Part shown: positions 33,906-43,019 of the stretch, piece by piece
Layout: every line of letters starts with the position of its first letter
How positions within the stretch are numbered: position 1 is the stretch's first letter
DNA from: Syntrophales bacterium
GTDB lineage: Bacteria; Desulfobacterota; Syntrophia; Syntrophales; UBA8958
Assembly: GCA_026416455.1 (NCBI GenBank)
Contig: JAOAFE010000003.1
Location: 173,566-237,565, forward strand
Length of the DNA: 64,000 nt
Reading direction: 5' to 3'
Notes under the pieces: generated by a model
What the model was told of the DNA's origin: nothing
Seen by the model: only the letters and a program-made list of their open reading frames with translations
The model's database searches: none
Position numbers and translations under genes: made by a program

Positions 33906-35480
33906 ATGGAGATGAACCCCGATTATCGCATGTCCCAAGCTATTAGGGAGGCATACGGGAGAAACGAAGACGATGAAACTATGTTGCCTCTCGTACGAGT
34001 TGCGTTAAGTGGTACACCCATAGGCAGGATGAAGACTGGTGATGGGGTGATTTTCTATAATATCCGAGGGGAGAGGGAGGTGGAACTTACGCGTGCCCTG
34101 GCAGATCCCAATTTCCGTGAATTCCCCGTCCGCAAGGATCTAAACCTCGATTTCGCAACAATGGTAGAATACGCTCCGCGATTAAAAGTACCCTGCGCCT
34201 TTCCTCCCGAGGGGGAAATAAGAGATACTTTATGCGAGGTTATTTCTCAGGCAGGTCGGAGGCAGATTAAAATTACGGAAGCGGAAAAGGCGATACATGT
34301 AGGTTACTTTTTAAACGGAAAACGGACCGCACCTTTTCCCGGTGAAGAGAGGATCATCGTTCCTACCCGCAAAGATGTCACTCTTTTCGATGAGGCACCC
34401 CGCATGTCTATTGATGGTATCGTGGAGGCAGCCGTTGAGGCGCTCAAAAATCCAAAATATGACTTCTTGGTCGTCAATTTTCCCAATGTGGATGTAGTGG
34501 GACACATCGAAAACGAGAAGGCCGTCATGGAGGCGGTCTCCGCCGTGGATGAGGCAATGGGCAAGGTGTTGGAGGTGGCAAAAAAAGAGCGAGTTACCGC
34601 GGTCGTTACTGCGGATCACGGTACTGTGGAGAAATGGCTTTACCCCGATGGGAAGATCGACACGGGGCATACGACAAGCCCGGTACCTTTTGCCATCATC
34701 CATCCCTCGGGCCTTAAATTAGATTTAAGGGAAGGCGGGTCTTTAATCGATGTTGCACCGACCATTCTTCATCTTCTCGGTTTAGATGTTCCTTCCGCCA
34801 TGCGAGGCAGGACCTTGGTGGTGGGGGATGCATATCAAACTTCAAAGAGGGTGATTCTTCTCATTCTTGATGGGTGGGGAGAATCCTCATCGAGGGTAGG
34901 GAATCTCATATCACGCGCCTCTACGCCTATCATGGATCGGTTGCGAGGAGAGTATCCGTTTACGCTCCTCAGGGCGGCCGAAGGAGCGGTGGGGCTTCCT
35001 GAAGGCACCGTGGGAAACTCCGAAGCCGGCCACCTTCATATCGGTGCTGGCCGGGTCATTCCCGCCGATCGGGTACGAATCGAGCAGGCCATCGGCGACG
35101 GAAGTTTTTTTCAAAACTCTGTTTTCAGAGACGTGATGCAAAGGGCGCGAGAAAGGAAGAAAGCCTTACATCTTATGGGTATTGTTTCATTCTTTAGCTC
35201 TCATGGCTCCGTTTTGCATCTTTATGCCCTGCTGGAGATGGCGAAACTCGCGGGGGTAAGAGAGGTATACATTCATGCCATGTTGGGCAGAAGAGGAGAA
35301 AAACCGGAAAGTGGTGCCCGCTATGTGAGGGAAATAGAAGAAAAGTGTGGCCATTTAGGTGTGGGGCAAGTGGTTTCGGTCATTGGTCGGTATTGGTCTT
35401 TAGATCGGGAGGAAAACTGGGATCGGATCGAAAAAACTTATCGGATGCTGGTCTTCGGTGAGGGAAGGCCGGTCTTTTGA
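33906..35480 (+). CDS. Circularly permuted iPGM-like protein
   Basis: The 524-aa protein has all iPGM segments but in rotated order. Residues 1-305 match the normal middle and C-terminal part: RMSQAIREAYGRNEDDE, NIRGER, EAEKAIHVGYF, then metal residues Asp196, His200, Asp237, His238, His255. A nine-residue linker leads to the normal N-terminus, LLILDGWG (Asp322) and GNSEAGH (Ser372), and the chain ends at GRYWSLDREENWDRIEKTY, just where the normal chain would continue into residue 1. Ligand spacings equal the usual enzyme (4, 41, 17 and 50). The usual DGRD is GRRG, so the transferase Asp is lost. An in-frame stop at 33879 excludes a longer 5' part. Mutase, phosphatase or other activity is open. 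Confidence 0.85.
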   Translation: MEMNPDYRMSQAIREAYGRNEDDETMLPLVRVALSGTPIGRMKTGDGVIFYNIRGEREVELTRALADPNFREFPVRKDLNLDFATMVEYAPRLKVPCAFPPEGEIRDTLCEVISQAGRRQIKITEAEKAIHVGYFLNGKRTAPFPGEERIIVPTRKDVTLFDEAPRMSIDGIVEAAVEALKNPKYDFLVVNFPNVDVVGHIENEKAVMEAVSAVDEAMGKVLEVAKKERVTAVVTADHGTVEKWLYPDGKIDTGHTTSPVPFAIIHPSGLKLDLREGGSLIDVAPTILHLLGLDVPSAMRGRTLVVGDAYQTSKRVILLILDGWGESSSRVGNLISRASTPIMDRLRGEYPFTLLRAAEGAVGLPEGTVGNSEAGHLHIGAGRVIPADRVRIEQAIGDGSFFQNSVFRDVMQRARERKKALHLMGIVSFFSSHGSVLHLYALLEMAKLAGVREVYIHAMLGRRGEKPESGARYVREIEEKCGHLGVGQVVSVIGRYWSLDREENWDRIEKTYRMLVFGEGRPVF

Positions 35481-35507
35481 TTTCTGAAGAACGAAGGAGG
35501 TGGATTT

Positions 35508-36050
35508 ATGGAGGTGAAGATAAAAAATGCACGCCTAGTCTTGGTGAAAGGGGATATTACGGAGGAAGAGACAGATGCCATTGTAAATGCTGCCAATTCG
35601 AGACTCGCTGGAGGGGGAGGAGTAGATGGGGCCATTCATCGGGCGGGAGGACCGTCTATCATGGAAGAATGTCGGAAGATAGGGGGGTGTCCAACGGGTC
35701 AGGCAGTCATCACCAGCGCAGGAAATCTCAAGGCCCGTTATGTAATCCATGCCGTGGGGCCCATTTATCAGGGGGGTACCAAGGGGGAGGAAAAATTACT
35801 GCGTAGTGCTTACGAAGAGAGTTTAAAGCTGGCGTCAAAGAAGGGTTTAAAGAGCATTTCCTTTCCCGCCCTGAGCGCTGGCGCATATGGCTATCCTTTA
35901 GATGAAGCAGCTAGGGTAGCACTCCAGGCAGTGATAGATTACCTCAAGACGACGGAAGGGATAGAGTTGGTTCGATTTGTCCTGTTCGATGATCGGACGT
36001 TTGAGGCTTTTAAAAGGCAGCTTACATTTTTGAAGCCTACTATTGGATAG
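35508..36050 (+). CDS. Macro-domain ADP-ribose-binding protein
   Basis: This 180-aa protein is a single macro domain of the MacroD/YmdB group. VKGDITEEETDAIVNAANSR, LAGGGGVDGAIHRAGG and the later SFPALSAGAYGYPLDEAA line the ADP-ribose pocket; the Asn and the GGGGVDGAIH loop are intact. MacroD enzymes remove mono-ADP-ribose from proteins or deacetylate O-acetyl-ADP-ribose. Start has AAGGAGGTGG upstream. It is 27 nt after the iPGM-like gene, so the two are probably cotranscribed. Confidence 0.9.
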   Translation: MEVKIKNARLVLVKGDITEEETDAIVNAANSRLAGGGGVDGAIHRAGGPSIMEECRKIGGCPTGQAVITSAGNLKARYVIHAVGPIYQGGTKGEEKLLRSAYEESLKLASKKGLKSISFPALSAGAYGYPLDEAARVALQAVIDYLKTTEGIELVRFVLFDDRTFEAFKRQLTFLKPTIG

Positions 36051-36055
36051 TACTA

Positions 36056-36562
36056 ATGCCCAAAAGGCCGGCCTTGAAATCACCACTTAGTGTGGGAGAT
36101 GTTATTGAAGCAGTGTTAAAAAAGAGGAAGCTCCCCTTCGTCAGGAAGGACCGTTCTTTACAGCTTATCTGGAGTCGGGTGGTAGGTGAAACAATCTCTT
36201 CTAATACCTTTCCTGAACGTGTGGATCGGGGTGTCTTGACGGTACGCGTTGCCTCTTCGGCGTGGCTGCAGGAGCTCAGATTTTTGAAAGAAGAAATAAT
36301 TTTGCGTTTCAATGAGGTATCGCAAATCGCGCCGATCGAGAACATCCGGTTTCTTTTGGGTGAGATACCAATACATAATGGGGAGGAGACAAAGGGTACA
36401 CCCCTCCCCTCTCTGAAGGATTTTCTTACGCCCAGGGATAAGCGCATGATGGAAAGTAGCCTGGAGAAGATCAAAGATCCGGAACTGAGAGGAATTCTTC
36501 GGCGGGTGATGGAGAAGGAAATCGGCCGCCGTCGCCTTAGGGAAAAGAGGCAAGGTTTTTGA
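36056..36562 (+). CDS. DUF721 (DciA-like) protein
   Basis: The 168-aa protein has an N-terminal DUF721/DciA domain: SVGDVIEAVLKKRKL, LIWSRVVGETISSNTFPERV, then GVLTVRVASSAWLQELRFLK. DciA proteins help load the replicative helicase DnaB in bacteria lacking DnaC/DnaI. A helical C-terminal extension ends EIGRRRLREKRQGF. It overlaps the convergent methyltransferase by 26 nt. Helicase loading is the family role; here it is inferred. Confidence 0.75.
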   Translation: MPKRPALKSPLSVGDVIEAVLKKRKLPFVRKDRSLQLIWSRVVGETISSNTFPERVDRGVLTVRVASSAWLQELRFLKEEIILRFNEVSQIAPIENIRFLLGEIPIHNGEETKGTPLPSLKDFLTPRDKRMMESSLEKIKDPELRGILRRVMEKEIGRRRLREKRQGF

Positions 36563-37277
36563 GGAAGGTATTCATCTCCAACGTGTAAGTTTTATCATCA
36601 CCATAGATGGTTAAAGGAGGCTCGAGATAAAGCTCTTCACCGCCGAAAAGTAATCCCTCCACCAAAACAAACTCCCCTCTCCCCTGAGCTTTCGAGTAGA
36701 TTAAACGAGCTCGCTTTGGTTCTAAATGATAAGCGCGCATCTGACAGAAAAGTTCCACCAGGCGGTGGGCGGGAAAGATAATAAAAATCTTTCCCTTCGA
36801 TTTTAGGGCAAAGGATGCAGCCGCCAGGAAATCTCTCACGGAGCCATAAATTTCATGTCGAGCAAAAGCCTTTTCCTGGCTAGGGTTAGTGCGACCGGAA
36901 AGAAGTTTTCTATAGGGAGGGTTGGCAAGACAAGAGTCGAAGGCCTTAGGAGGCAGGAATTCTCTGTAGTGTCTGAGGTCTCCTTCGATGATCTCTACTC
37001 GGTCTTCTAGTCCATTCAACTTAACGTTTCGCCTGGCCATTTCCACCATTGCCGGTTGAATTTCTATGCCCGTAACACGGGCTTCTGGCTTATGGGCGGC
37101 CATGATGATGGCTAATACTCCGCTTCCCGTGCCGAGGTCGAGAATGGTTTTTCCTACCCGCCGCAGGGCAAAGGCGGAGAGAAGCAAAGCATCAATAGCA
37201 AAACGGTACCCCGTCTTCTTTTGAAAGAAACGTAACTTTCCGTTAAAAAGGCTGTCGAGGGTTTCTTCTGCCTTCAT
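36537..37277 (-). CDS. tRNA1(Val) (adenine37-N6)-methyltransferase-like protein
   Basis: This 246-aa SAM methyltransferase has the N-terminal LRFFQKKTGYRFAIDALLLS, motif I in ILDLGTGSGVLAIIMA, and the N6-adenine catalytic motif NPPYRK. These fit the TrmN6/YfiC group, which modifies A37 of tRNA1(Val). It is 4 nt after the DUF1015 gene. Activity on tRNA is the family expectation; related small-molecule or protein N-methyltransferases (HemK) share motifs. Confidence 0.82.
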   Translation of the reverse strand: MKAEETLDSLFNGKLRFFQKKTGYRFAIDALLLSAFALRRVGKTILDLGTGSGVLAIIMAAHKPEARVTGIEIQPAMVEMARRNVKLNGLEDRVEIIEGDLRHYREFLPPKAFDSCLANPPYRKLLSGRTNPSQEKAFARHEIYGSVRDFLAAASFALKSKGKIFIIFPAHRLVELFCQMRAYHLEPKRARLIYSKAQGRGEFVLVEGLLFGGEELYLEPPLTIYGDDKTYTLEMNTFLKNLASFP

Positions 37278-37281
37278 GACC

Positions 37282-38502
37282 TCAATCGAGGAGGTGGATA
37301 AAGAGTCCGCTTAAGAGTTTCGGCTCAAACCAGGTAGATTTGGGAGGCATGATGTAGCCGTGATCGGCTATTTCCATGAGACTGGCGACAGAGACAGGGA
37401 AAAGAGAAAAGGCTACTTTGAATTCGCCAGAGTCAACTAATCGCTCCAATGTCTCTGGCCCCCGAATCCCACCAATAAAGTCGATTCTTTTGTCCGTCCT
37501 CGGATCTCTTATCCCCAAGATGGGATCGAGGAGGTATGCCTGTAGAATGGATACGTCTAATATGCTGATTGGATTTCGGCTTGATGTTATCGTCTCTTTG
37601 GCTTGCAGGCGATACCAGCGCCCTGGTAGATAGAGACCGAATTCATGAGTTCTTCGAGGGAGGCGGGCGGCGTAATCGCGCTCAACAGAGAAATTGCAAC
37701 TTACCTCTTCTAAGAAGCGGTCTTCTGTGTAACCGTTCAAGTCTCTGACCACGCGGTTATAGGCCATGATGTTCAGCTGGTCGTGGGGAAATAGGGCGGC
37801 AAGAAAATAAGCGGTTTCTGCTTTTTCTGGTTTTTTACGATAAACGGCCGCTGCCGCAGCTGCTCGGTGATGTCCGTCGGCAATGTATAATTCTTTGATA
37901 TTAGAGAAGAAGACGGAAATTTCCTCTATTTCCTCTGTGTTTTCTATCTTCCATACCCGATGAATGACGCGGTCAGGGGAAGTGAAAATATATTCTGGCG
38001 CTCCTTTGATGACTTGACTGATAAGTGCATTGAGACCTCCTGTATTCTTGTAGATCAGGAAAACCGGTCCCGTATGGGCTCCTACCGCCTCTACATGATA
38101 AGTGCGTTCCTCTTCTTTGTCTTTCCTCGTAAGTTCATGGCGCTTGATGAGGCCCTGCTCATAGGCTTGAACACTTGCCAAGGCCATGATACCGAATTGG
38201 GTGTGCCCTCCTGACTGTTGCCCGTAAATATAGTAGCAGGGGGTGTCGTCTTGAAAAAGAATGCCTTCTTTTCTAAGAAAAGAGAGGTTTTCTTGAGCTC
38301 GCTTGAAGGCGGCTACCGGATCTTTGGCGTCTTGAAGTGGCAAATCTATCTCTGACTTTTCAACCCGGAGGAAACAGAGGGGATTGCCACGGGCATATTC
38401 GCGGGCTTCTTCCACCGTTAGGACGTCATAGGGGGGAGCCGCAACCAAGGCCGCATATTCAGGTTTAGGTCGCAGGGCACGAAAAGGCTTGACGATTTTC
38501 AT
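37282..38502 (-). CDS. DUF1015-family protein
   Basis: The protein of about 406 aa starts at ATG 38502 (MKIVKPFRALRPKPEYAA), the conserved opening of the family; the frame extends to 38532 but overlaps the amidase gene. Conserved segments include VAAPPYDVLTVEEAREYA, YYIYGQQ, ADGHHRAAAAA and FPHDQLNIMAYNRVVRDL. The ADGHHR motif resembles ParB/SerK-like nucleotide-binding kinases, so a kinase role such as free-serine phosphorylation is possible. It is on the same strand as the amidase and methyltransferase. Confidence 0.8.
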   Translation of the reverse strand: MKIVKPFRALRPKPEYAALVAAPPYDVLTVEEAREYARGNPLCFLRVEKSEIDLPLQDAKDPVAAFKRAQENLSFLRKEGILFQDDTPCYYIYGQQSGGHTQFGIMALASVQAYEQGLIKRHELTRKDKEEERTYHVEAVGAHTGPVFLIYKNTGGLNALISQVIKGAPEYIFTSPDRVIHRVWKIENTEEIEEISVFFSNIKELYIADGHHRAAAAAAVYRKKPEKAETAYFLAALFPHDQLNIMAYNRVVRDLNGYTEDRFLEEVSCNFSVERDYAARLPRRTHEFGLYLPGRWYRLQAKETITSSRNPISILDVSILQAYLLDPILGIRDPRTDKRIDFIGGIRGPETLERLVDSGEFKVAFSLFPVSVASLMEIADHGYIMPPKSTWFEPKLLSGLFIHLLD

Positions 38503-38515
38503 CCACAGATTCCCC

Positions 38516-39964
38516 TCAAACGGCATGCACATCCGCCGTAGGTGGGCGGCGGTCTGTCCAGGGTTGAGCTCTTTCCAACTGGGCGGCTAGTCTGAAGAGA
38601 AGCCCTTCCTCTCCATACCGTCCTACAAAGTGAAGTCCTATCGGCAACCCTTCACTATTCCAGTAGAGAGGCATGGACATGGCAGGTTGGCCAGTGGCGT
38701 TGAAAATGGGAGTAAAGGGAACAAATGCTGCTGACCTCCTCCAACCTCTCAACGGATCTTCCGGCGGAGAATCGAAGGTTCCTAACTTTACCGGCGGTTC
38801 ACCCAGTGTGGGGGTCAAAAGCACGTCAAACTGACCGTACATTTTGGCCATGTCTCGGGAGAGGCGCTGGAGTACTTGTATGGCCATCAGATATTCGGCT
38901 CCGGTCACCTTTTCTCCCATTTGATACATTGCCCACGTAAGAGGCTCATATTGGTCCGGAGCAGGGGGTTTTTGGGTGAAGAAAGAGATGCCTTTCACGG
39001 TGGCGGCGCATCCGGCAACCCACACGGTCGTGAAGGCGCGGGCGATAAACTCGGCGGGAAGATTTGGGTTTACTTCCTCCACGTCGTGTCCCAGGGATTC
39101 AAGCAATTTCAATCCATGCTCGAGGGCAAGTCGACAGTCAGGATGTAGGTTAATGCCTTCCCTCAAGGTGGAGGTTAGATAGGCGATGCGGAGTCGTCCT
39201 GGATCTTTTTCCACTTCTTCTCGGAAGGGACGAGCGGGTGGAGGAGCGATATAAGGGTCACCTGGATCGTAACCCGCTGTCACATCAAGGATAGCTGCAG
39301 AGTCTCTTACGGAGCGCGTCAGCACATGCTCTGCTACCAATCCACTCATTACGTCGCCAAAGTCTGGGCCTAGGGGATTTCTCCCGCGCGATGGTTTTAG
39401 TCCGAATACACCACAACAAGAGGCGGGGATACGAATAGAACCTCCCCCGTCATTTCCGTGGGCGACGGGAACTAGTCCGGCCGCAACTGCGGCAGCTGAG
39501 CCACCACTCGATCCCCCTGTCGTACGACTTAAATCCCAAGGATTGCGGCAGGGGCCGAAAAGGACGGATTCGGTAGTGGGAAGAAGCCCAAGTTCCGGGG
39601 TGTTCGTTTTACCCAAGATAATGAACCCGGCCTGTTTGTACCGTCGAACGAGCTCACTGTCGTGATCGGCAATGTAGTTGGCTAGGTTTCTAGTGCCAAA
39701 AGTATGCCTCACCCCTTTGTAGGCGGCTAGGAGGTCTTTGAGCAGCATCGGTACTCCTTTAAATGGACCATCGGGAAGGGGTCTCTGAGCTAATTGGCGC
39801 GCCTCTTCGAACATGGGGGTAACGACGGCGTTAAGTTTAGGGTTTATCAGCTCGATTCGTCCGATGAAGAAGTCCACCAATTCTAGTGGCGTCACCTCTT
39901 TTTTTCTCACAAGCCGGGCAAGTTCTGTCGCATCCATAAAAGTCAGTGCTTCAAAGCCACCCAT
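38516..39964 (-). CDS. Amidase signature-family hydrolase
   Basis: This 482-aa enzyme has the Ser-cisSer-Lys triad: Lys in [12 protein letters not shown], serines in [14 protein letters not shown] and [17 protein letters not shown]. The length and [24 protein letters not shown] motifs match the GatA/nylon-oligomer amidase family. It is not accompanied by gatB or gatC, so it is a stand-alone amidase rather than GatA. The substrate is unknown; hydrolysis of aryl or acyl amides would fit an acid-degrading anaerobe. Confidence 0.88.
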   Translation of the reverse strand: MGGFEALTFMDATELARLVRKKEVTPLELVDFFIGRIELINPKLNAVVTPMFEEARQLAQRPLPDGPFKGVPMLLKDLLAAYKGVRHTFGTRNLANYIADHDSELVRRYKQAGFIILGKTNTPELGLLPTTESVLFGPCRNPWDLSRTTGGSSGGSAAAVAAGLVPVAHGNDGGGSIRIPASCCGVFGLKPSRGRNPLGPDFGDVMSGLVAEHVLTRSVRDSAAILDVTAGYDPGDPYIAPPPARPFREEVEKDPGRLRIAYLTSTLREGINLHPDCRLALEHGLKLLESLGHDVEEVNPNLPAEFIARAFTTVWVAGCAATVKGISFFTQKPPAPDQYEPLTWAMYQMGEKVTGAEYLMAIQVLQRLSRDMAKMYGQFDVLLTPTLGEPPVKLGTFDSPPEDPLRGWRRSAAFVPFTPIFNATGQPAMSMPLYWNSEGLPIGLHFVGRYGEEGLLFRLAAQLERAQPWTDRRPPTADVHAV

Positions 39965-39991
39965 AGATCCTCCTTCTTCTCTATAAAGCAG

Positions 39992-40027
39992 AAAAAATCG
40001 GGATGCCCTTTCATTAGGGCATCCCGA
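39992..40027 (-). terminator. Intrinsic terminator between the acyl-CoA ligase and amidase genes
   Basis: TCGGGATGCCC / GGGCATCCCGA is a perfect 11-bp stem with an 8-nt loop. On the minus strand it is followed by TTTTTT (complement of 39992-39997). It ends the ligase transcript 14 nt after its stop codon. Confidence 0.9.
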
Positions 40028-40040
40028 GCCCGAATCGGTC

Positions 40041-41711
40041 CTATGCGTTTTGCTTTTGTTTTTTCTCCTCTTCTTCCCTCAAGACCTTGCGCAAGATCTT
40101 GCCCACTGCCGATTTGGGCAAGGAATCGCGGAATTCAATAATCTTGGGCACCTTGTAGGGAGCGAGTTTTTCTTTACAGAACTTTATTATTTCATCTTCT
40201 GTAGCCGTCTCACCCGGTTTCAGGACGACATATGCCTTTACTGTCTCACCACGATAGGGGTCCTTAACGCCAATAGAGACTGCTTCCGCCACTTTGGGAT
40301 GCTGGAAGAGGACTTCATCTATTTCTCGTGGATAGATGTTGAAGCCACCGGCGATGATCATGTCTTTCTTTCTGTCCACGATAAAGAGATATCCGTCTTC
40401 GTCTCGGATGGCTATATCGCCCGTGTAAAGCCAACCATCTTTGAGCTGATTGGCCGTCTCTTCCGGATTATTCCAGTAACCTTGCATGATGGTGGGGCCT
40501 TTCATGATAATTTCTCCCGGCTCTCCTTGAGGTACTTCTGTTTTTCCCTCCTCAACATCAACTAGTTTTACGTCCGCATCTGGAATGGGGATACCGATAC
40601 TACCTACTTTCTTCATGCCTAATACCGGGTTAGATATGCCGACAGAAGTAGATTCGGAGAGGCCATAACCTTCGCTGAAATAGATACCCATATCTCTGCA
40701 TTTTTCGATGAGCTCAACCGGCATAGGGGCGGCACCGGAGTTTAGTAGGCCGATTTTTTTATCTAACTGAAGTTCTTCCGCTCGCGGGTGATTGACTAAA
40801 GCGGTAATTAAGGTTGGTACCGTTGGGAAAAAGGTAATTTTTTCTACTTTGGCTATCATGTCCATCATTTCATCGATATTGAATCGGGGAACCTGAATCT
40901 GCGTTGCGCAGGCGAGCATAGACCAGTTCATGACGACAATGTTTCCGTAGACATGAAAGTAGGGTAAGACGGCCATGACAGTTCTTTTCTCTGGGGGAGT
41001 TAACGGGATAGTCGGGCTACCCCAGAGATAGCAGAAAAAGGCCGCTGCCACTACATTACCATGGGTTAAAACAGCCCCTTTGGGGATGCCGGTGGTTCCT
41101 CCCGTAAACTGGATGAGGGCTGGGTCCGACGGCTTTATTTCTACTCTGGGGAGTCTAGTCGAAGTTGATTTTTCCAGTAGCTCACCAAAATGAATCCACC
41201 CTTCCTCTAAGTCTAGGCTCTTGGCCGAACTTGGGGGGAATCCTTTTATAAAGTCCGTTACGGCCGTAACGATTACCCGGGGGATAGAAACTTCTTTACA
41301 TAGGATGCGAATGTTAGGGAGGGCCATGTCAAAAGTAATGAGTGTTTCTACCCCGGCGGTTGAAACCATGAGTTTCAATTCTTCGGGAGTGTAGAGAGGA
41401 TTCAGGTTGACTACTATGGCCCCTAACGAGAGGGCAGCATAGTAAGCGATGGGATATTGGGGGCAGTTGGGCAAGTGGAGGCCTACTCGATCTCCCTTCT
41501 TTATTCCCAGTCCACCTAGGGCGTTGGCAAACCGGATGGATAGAGTACGCAGCTCGTAATAAGAAATTTCCGTCCCGAAAAAGTTCAGAGCCGGTTTGTC
41601 AGGATACGCATTGCTCGGCAGACCCATAAGCTCGTGGATCGCCAAGCGCGGATAGCGAATGGTCGTAGGTACGTTGTAGTCGTAATGCTGATGCCAGGGT
41701 TTTGTTTCCAT
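40041..41711 (-). CDS. Long-chain acyl-CoA synthetase (AMP-binding)
   Basis: The 556-aa protein is a complete adenylate-forming ligase. Core motifs are [47 protein letters not shown] and the hinge/A8 segment [18 protein letters not shown], with the catalytic Lys in [12 protein letters not shown]. The length and motifs fit FadD-type medium/long-chain ligases. It activates fatty or aromatic acids to CoA thioesters with ATP. A strong terminator follows. A second ligase gene in the window (58264-59655) is dead, so this is the only intact copy seen. Confidence 0.9.
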   Translation of the reverse strand: METKPWHQHYDYNVPTTIRYPRLAIHELMGLPSNAYPDKPALNFFGTEISYYELRTLSIRFANALGGLGIKKGDRVGLHLPNCPQYPIAYYAALSLGAIVVNLNPLYTPEELKLMVSTAGVETLITFDMALPNIRILCKEVSIPRVIVTAVTDFIKGFPPSSAKSLDLEEGWIHFGELLEKSTSTRLPRVEIKPSDPALIQFTGGTTGIPKGAVLTHGNVVAAAFFCYLWGSPTIPLTPPEKRTVMAVLPYFHVYGNIVVMNWSMLACATQIQVPRFNIDEMMDMIAKVEKITFFPTVPTLITALVNHPRAEELQLDKKIGLLNSGAAPMPVELIEKCRDMGIYFSEGYGLSESTSVGISNPVLGMKKVGSIGIPIPDADVKLVDVEEGKTEVPQGEPGEIIMKGPTIMQGYWNNPEETANQLKDGWLYTGDIAIRDEDGYLFIVDRKKDMIIAGGFNIYPREIDEVLFQHPKVAEAVSIGVKDPYRGETVKAYVVLKPGETATEDEIIKFCKEKLAPYKVPKIIEFRDSLPKSAVGKILRKVLREEEEKKQKQNA

Positions 41712-41792
41712 GATTCCCTCCTCTTTAATAATGACGATATGGTGTTTCTATAATGAAACGGGCCTGTAAAGTCAAAAGGATTTTGCCAGAAA

Positions 41793-43019
41793 TTAGTTCA
41801 TAGCACAGGCCACGGCTGCGCCAATGCCTGACCCTGACTTTATGGGGTAAAGTTCGATTAATTTTCCTTTGTTCGGCAAAAGCTGGCAAATAAACTCTTC
41901 GATTCTTTTCCTGTATCTCCGATAGCCGGTAAAAAGGGCACCGTCGACGGCTACTCGGTGATGATTATTCACGTGAGGATCGAGCCAAGTTATTACTGCA
42001 ACAATGGTCGCTGCCACAATCTGCGCCGAGCGAGAAAAAACCAGATCGGCAATTTCCTTTTCCCGTGGATCAGTCATGTCATTCGAGATCAGAGAGGTAA
42101 GCTTCTTAGAGGATAAGCTGTATGGTGGGCTACTTTTTCCCTTTATTTTGAGGAGGATCAACCTGACCAGCTCTCCCAAGTAGAGACCTGAGACCATTTT
42201 TTCCATTCGCTGTTCTCCCGGATTGGGGCTGGAGATATCGAGTAGATGGTCGTATTCGTTCACGGGTAGGCGATTAAAGTTGCCCCATTCGAGGTTGACG
42301 ATGACCTCTTCTCCCAAGTTTTCTTCTAGATTAACTTGTAGACAGGTTGAAGATTCGATATAGCAGGCGTTTGTACCCGTACCTAATATAACAGCCATAT
42401 CGAATCCCGGCGATTGGTAAGAAGCAGTAAGCAAAGTAGCTACTGTATCATTCAACAGAGCACGAAGGCGAAGGTGTGGGATCCCTTTTCGCTGTAAGGC
42501 TTCCGAAAGGAGAAGTGCCACGTCTTCTCCTTCCACTCCGGGAACGGTGAACCCCTTCGTCCAGCGAACGAGCATACCGGAAGAGACCGACTTTTGGACC
42601 ATAGGAAAGGAAAAGGTAAAGGCGAAAGAGGTATCTTGATATTGGCATTTATGCAAAAATGTGCCTAAGTGATGGGCAAGAAAATCGAATAACTCTTCCT
42701 TACTTCCCTGTCGCAGTTTTTTTGGTATCGTTTGGCGCATTGCCGCCTCAATTCGAGCCCCCCTTTTCCCGTTTAGGTGAACCTTCATCAGCCGAAAGTT
42801 TGTTCCCCCCATATCGAGAACGATAAAATCTCCTTTTTCTGTTCCTTTGGGCCTTCCCATATAAACGGGTAGCATTTTAAGGGAACTTTTTTCTCCCCGG
42901 AGGCCACGAGCCATCTCCTCTTGAAAGGCCTCTTTGATTTCTTGTAAATCGGAGGTCGTCAAGGTGAAGAGAAGTCTCACATTCTCGATCGATTCTTTCA
43001 TGGCATCAAAGCTGCACAT
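41793..43019 (-). CDS. Hexokinase of the eukaryotic family
   Basis: This 408-aa protein has the two hexokinase domains found in eukaryotes rather than ROK or Glk motifs. Phosphate-1 is VLDMGGTNFRLMKV, sugar binding is FTFSFPMVQ and RWTKGFTVPGVEGEDV, phosphate-2 is ILGTGTNACYIE with LLNDTVATLL, then NLEWGNFN and SSPNPGEQRMEKMVSGLYLG. The C-terminal VDGALFTGYRRY and SGSGIGAA complete the ATP site. All key residues appear present. It phosphorylates glucose or related hexoses. The ORF start at 43019 overlaps hisF by 14 nt; ATG 43001 is an equal alternative. Bacterial members are scarce. Confidence 0.9.
   Translation of the reverse strand: MCSFDAMKESIENVRLLFTLTTSDLQEIKEAFQEEMARGLRGEKSSLKMLPVYMGRPKGTEKGDFIVLDMGGTNFRLMKVHLNGKRGARIEAAMRQTIPKKLRQGSKEELFDFLAHHLGTFLHKCQYQDTSFAFTFSFPMVQKSVSSGMLVRWTKGFTVPGVEGEDVALLLSEALQRKGIPHLRLRALLNDTVATLLTASYQSPGFDMAVILGTGTNACYIESSTCLQVNLEENLGEEVIVNLEWGNFNRLPVNEYDHLLDISSPNPGEQRMEKMVSGLYLGELVRLILLKIKGKSSPPYSLSSKKLTSLISNDMTDPREKEIADLVFSRSAQIVAATIVAVITWLDPHVNNHHRVAVDGALFTGYRRYRKRIEEFICQLLPNKGKLIELYPIKSGSGIGAAVACAMN

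Noticed and set aside
36537..36562. Convergent overlap of the DUF721 and methyltransferase genes as evidence of a frameshift
   Set aside because: Both C-termini look complete, and short convergent overlaps occur elsewhere in this window (6820-6830, 31948-31958).
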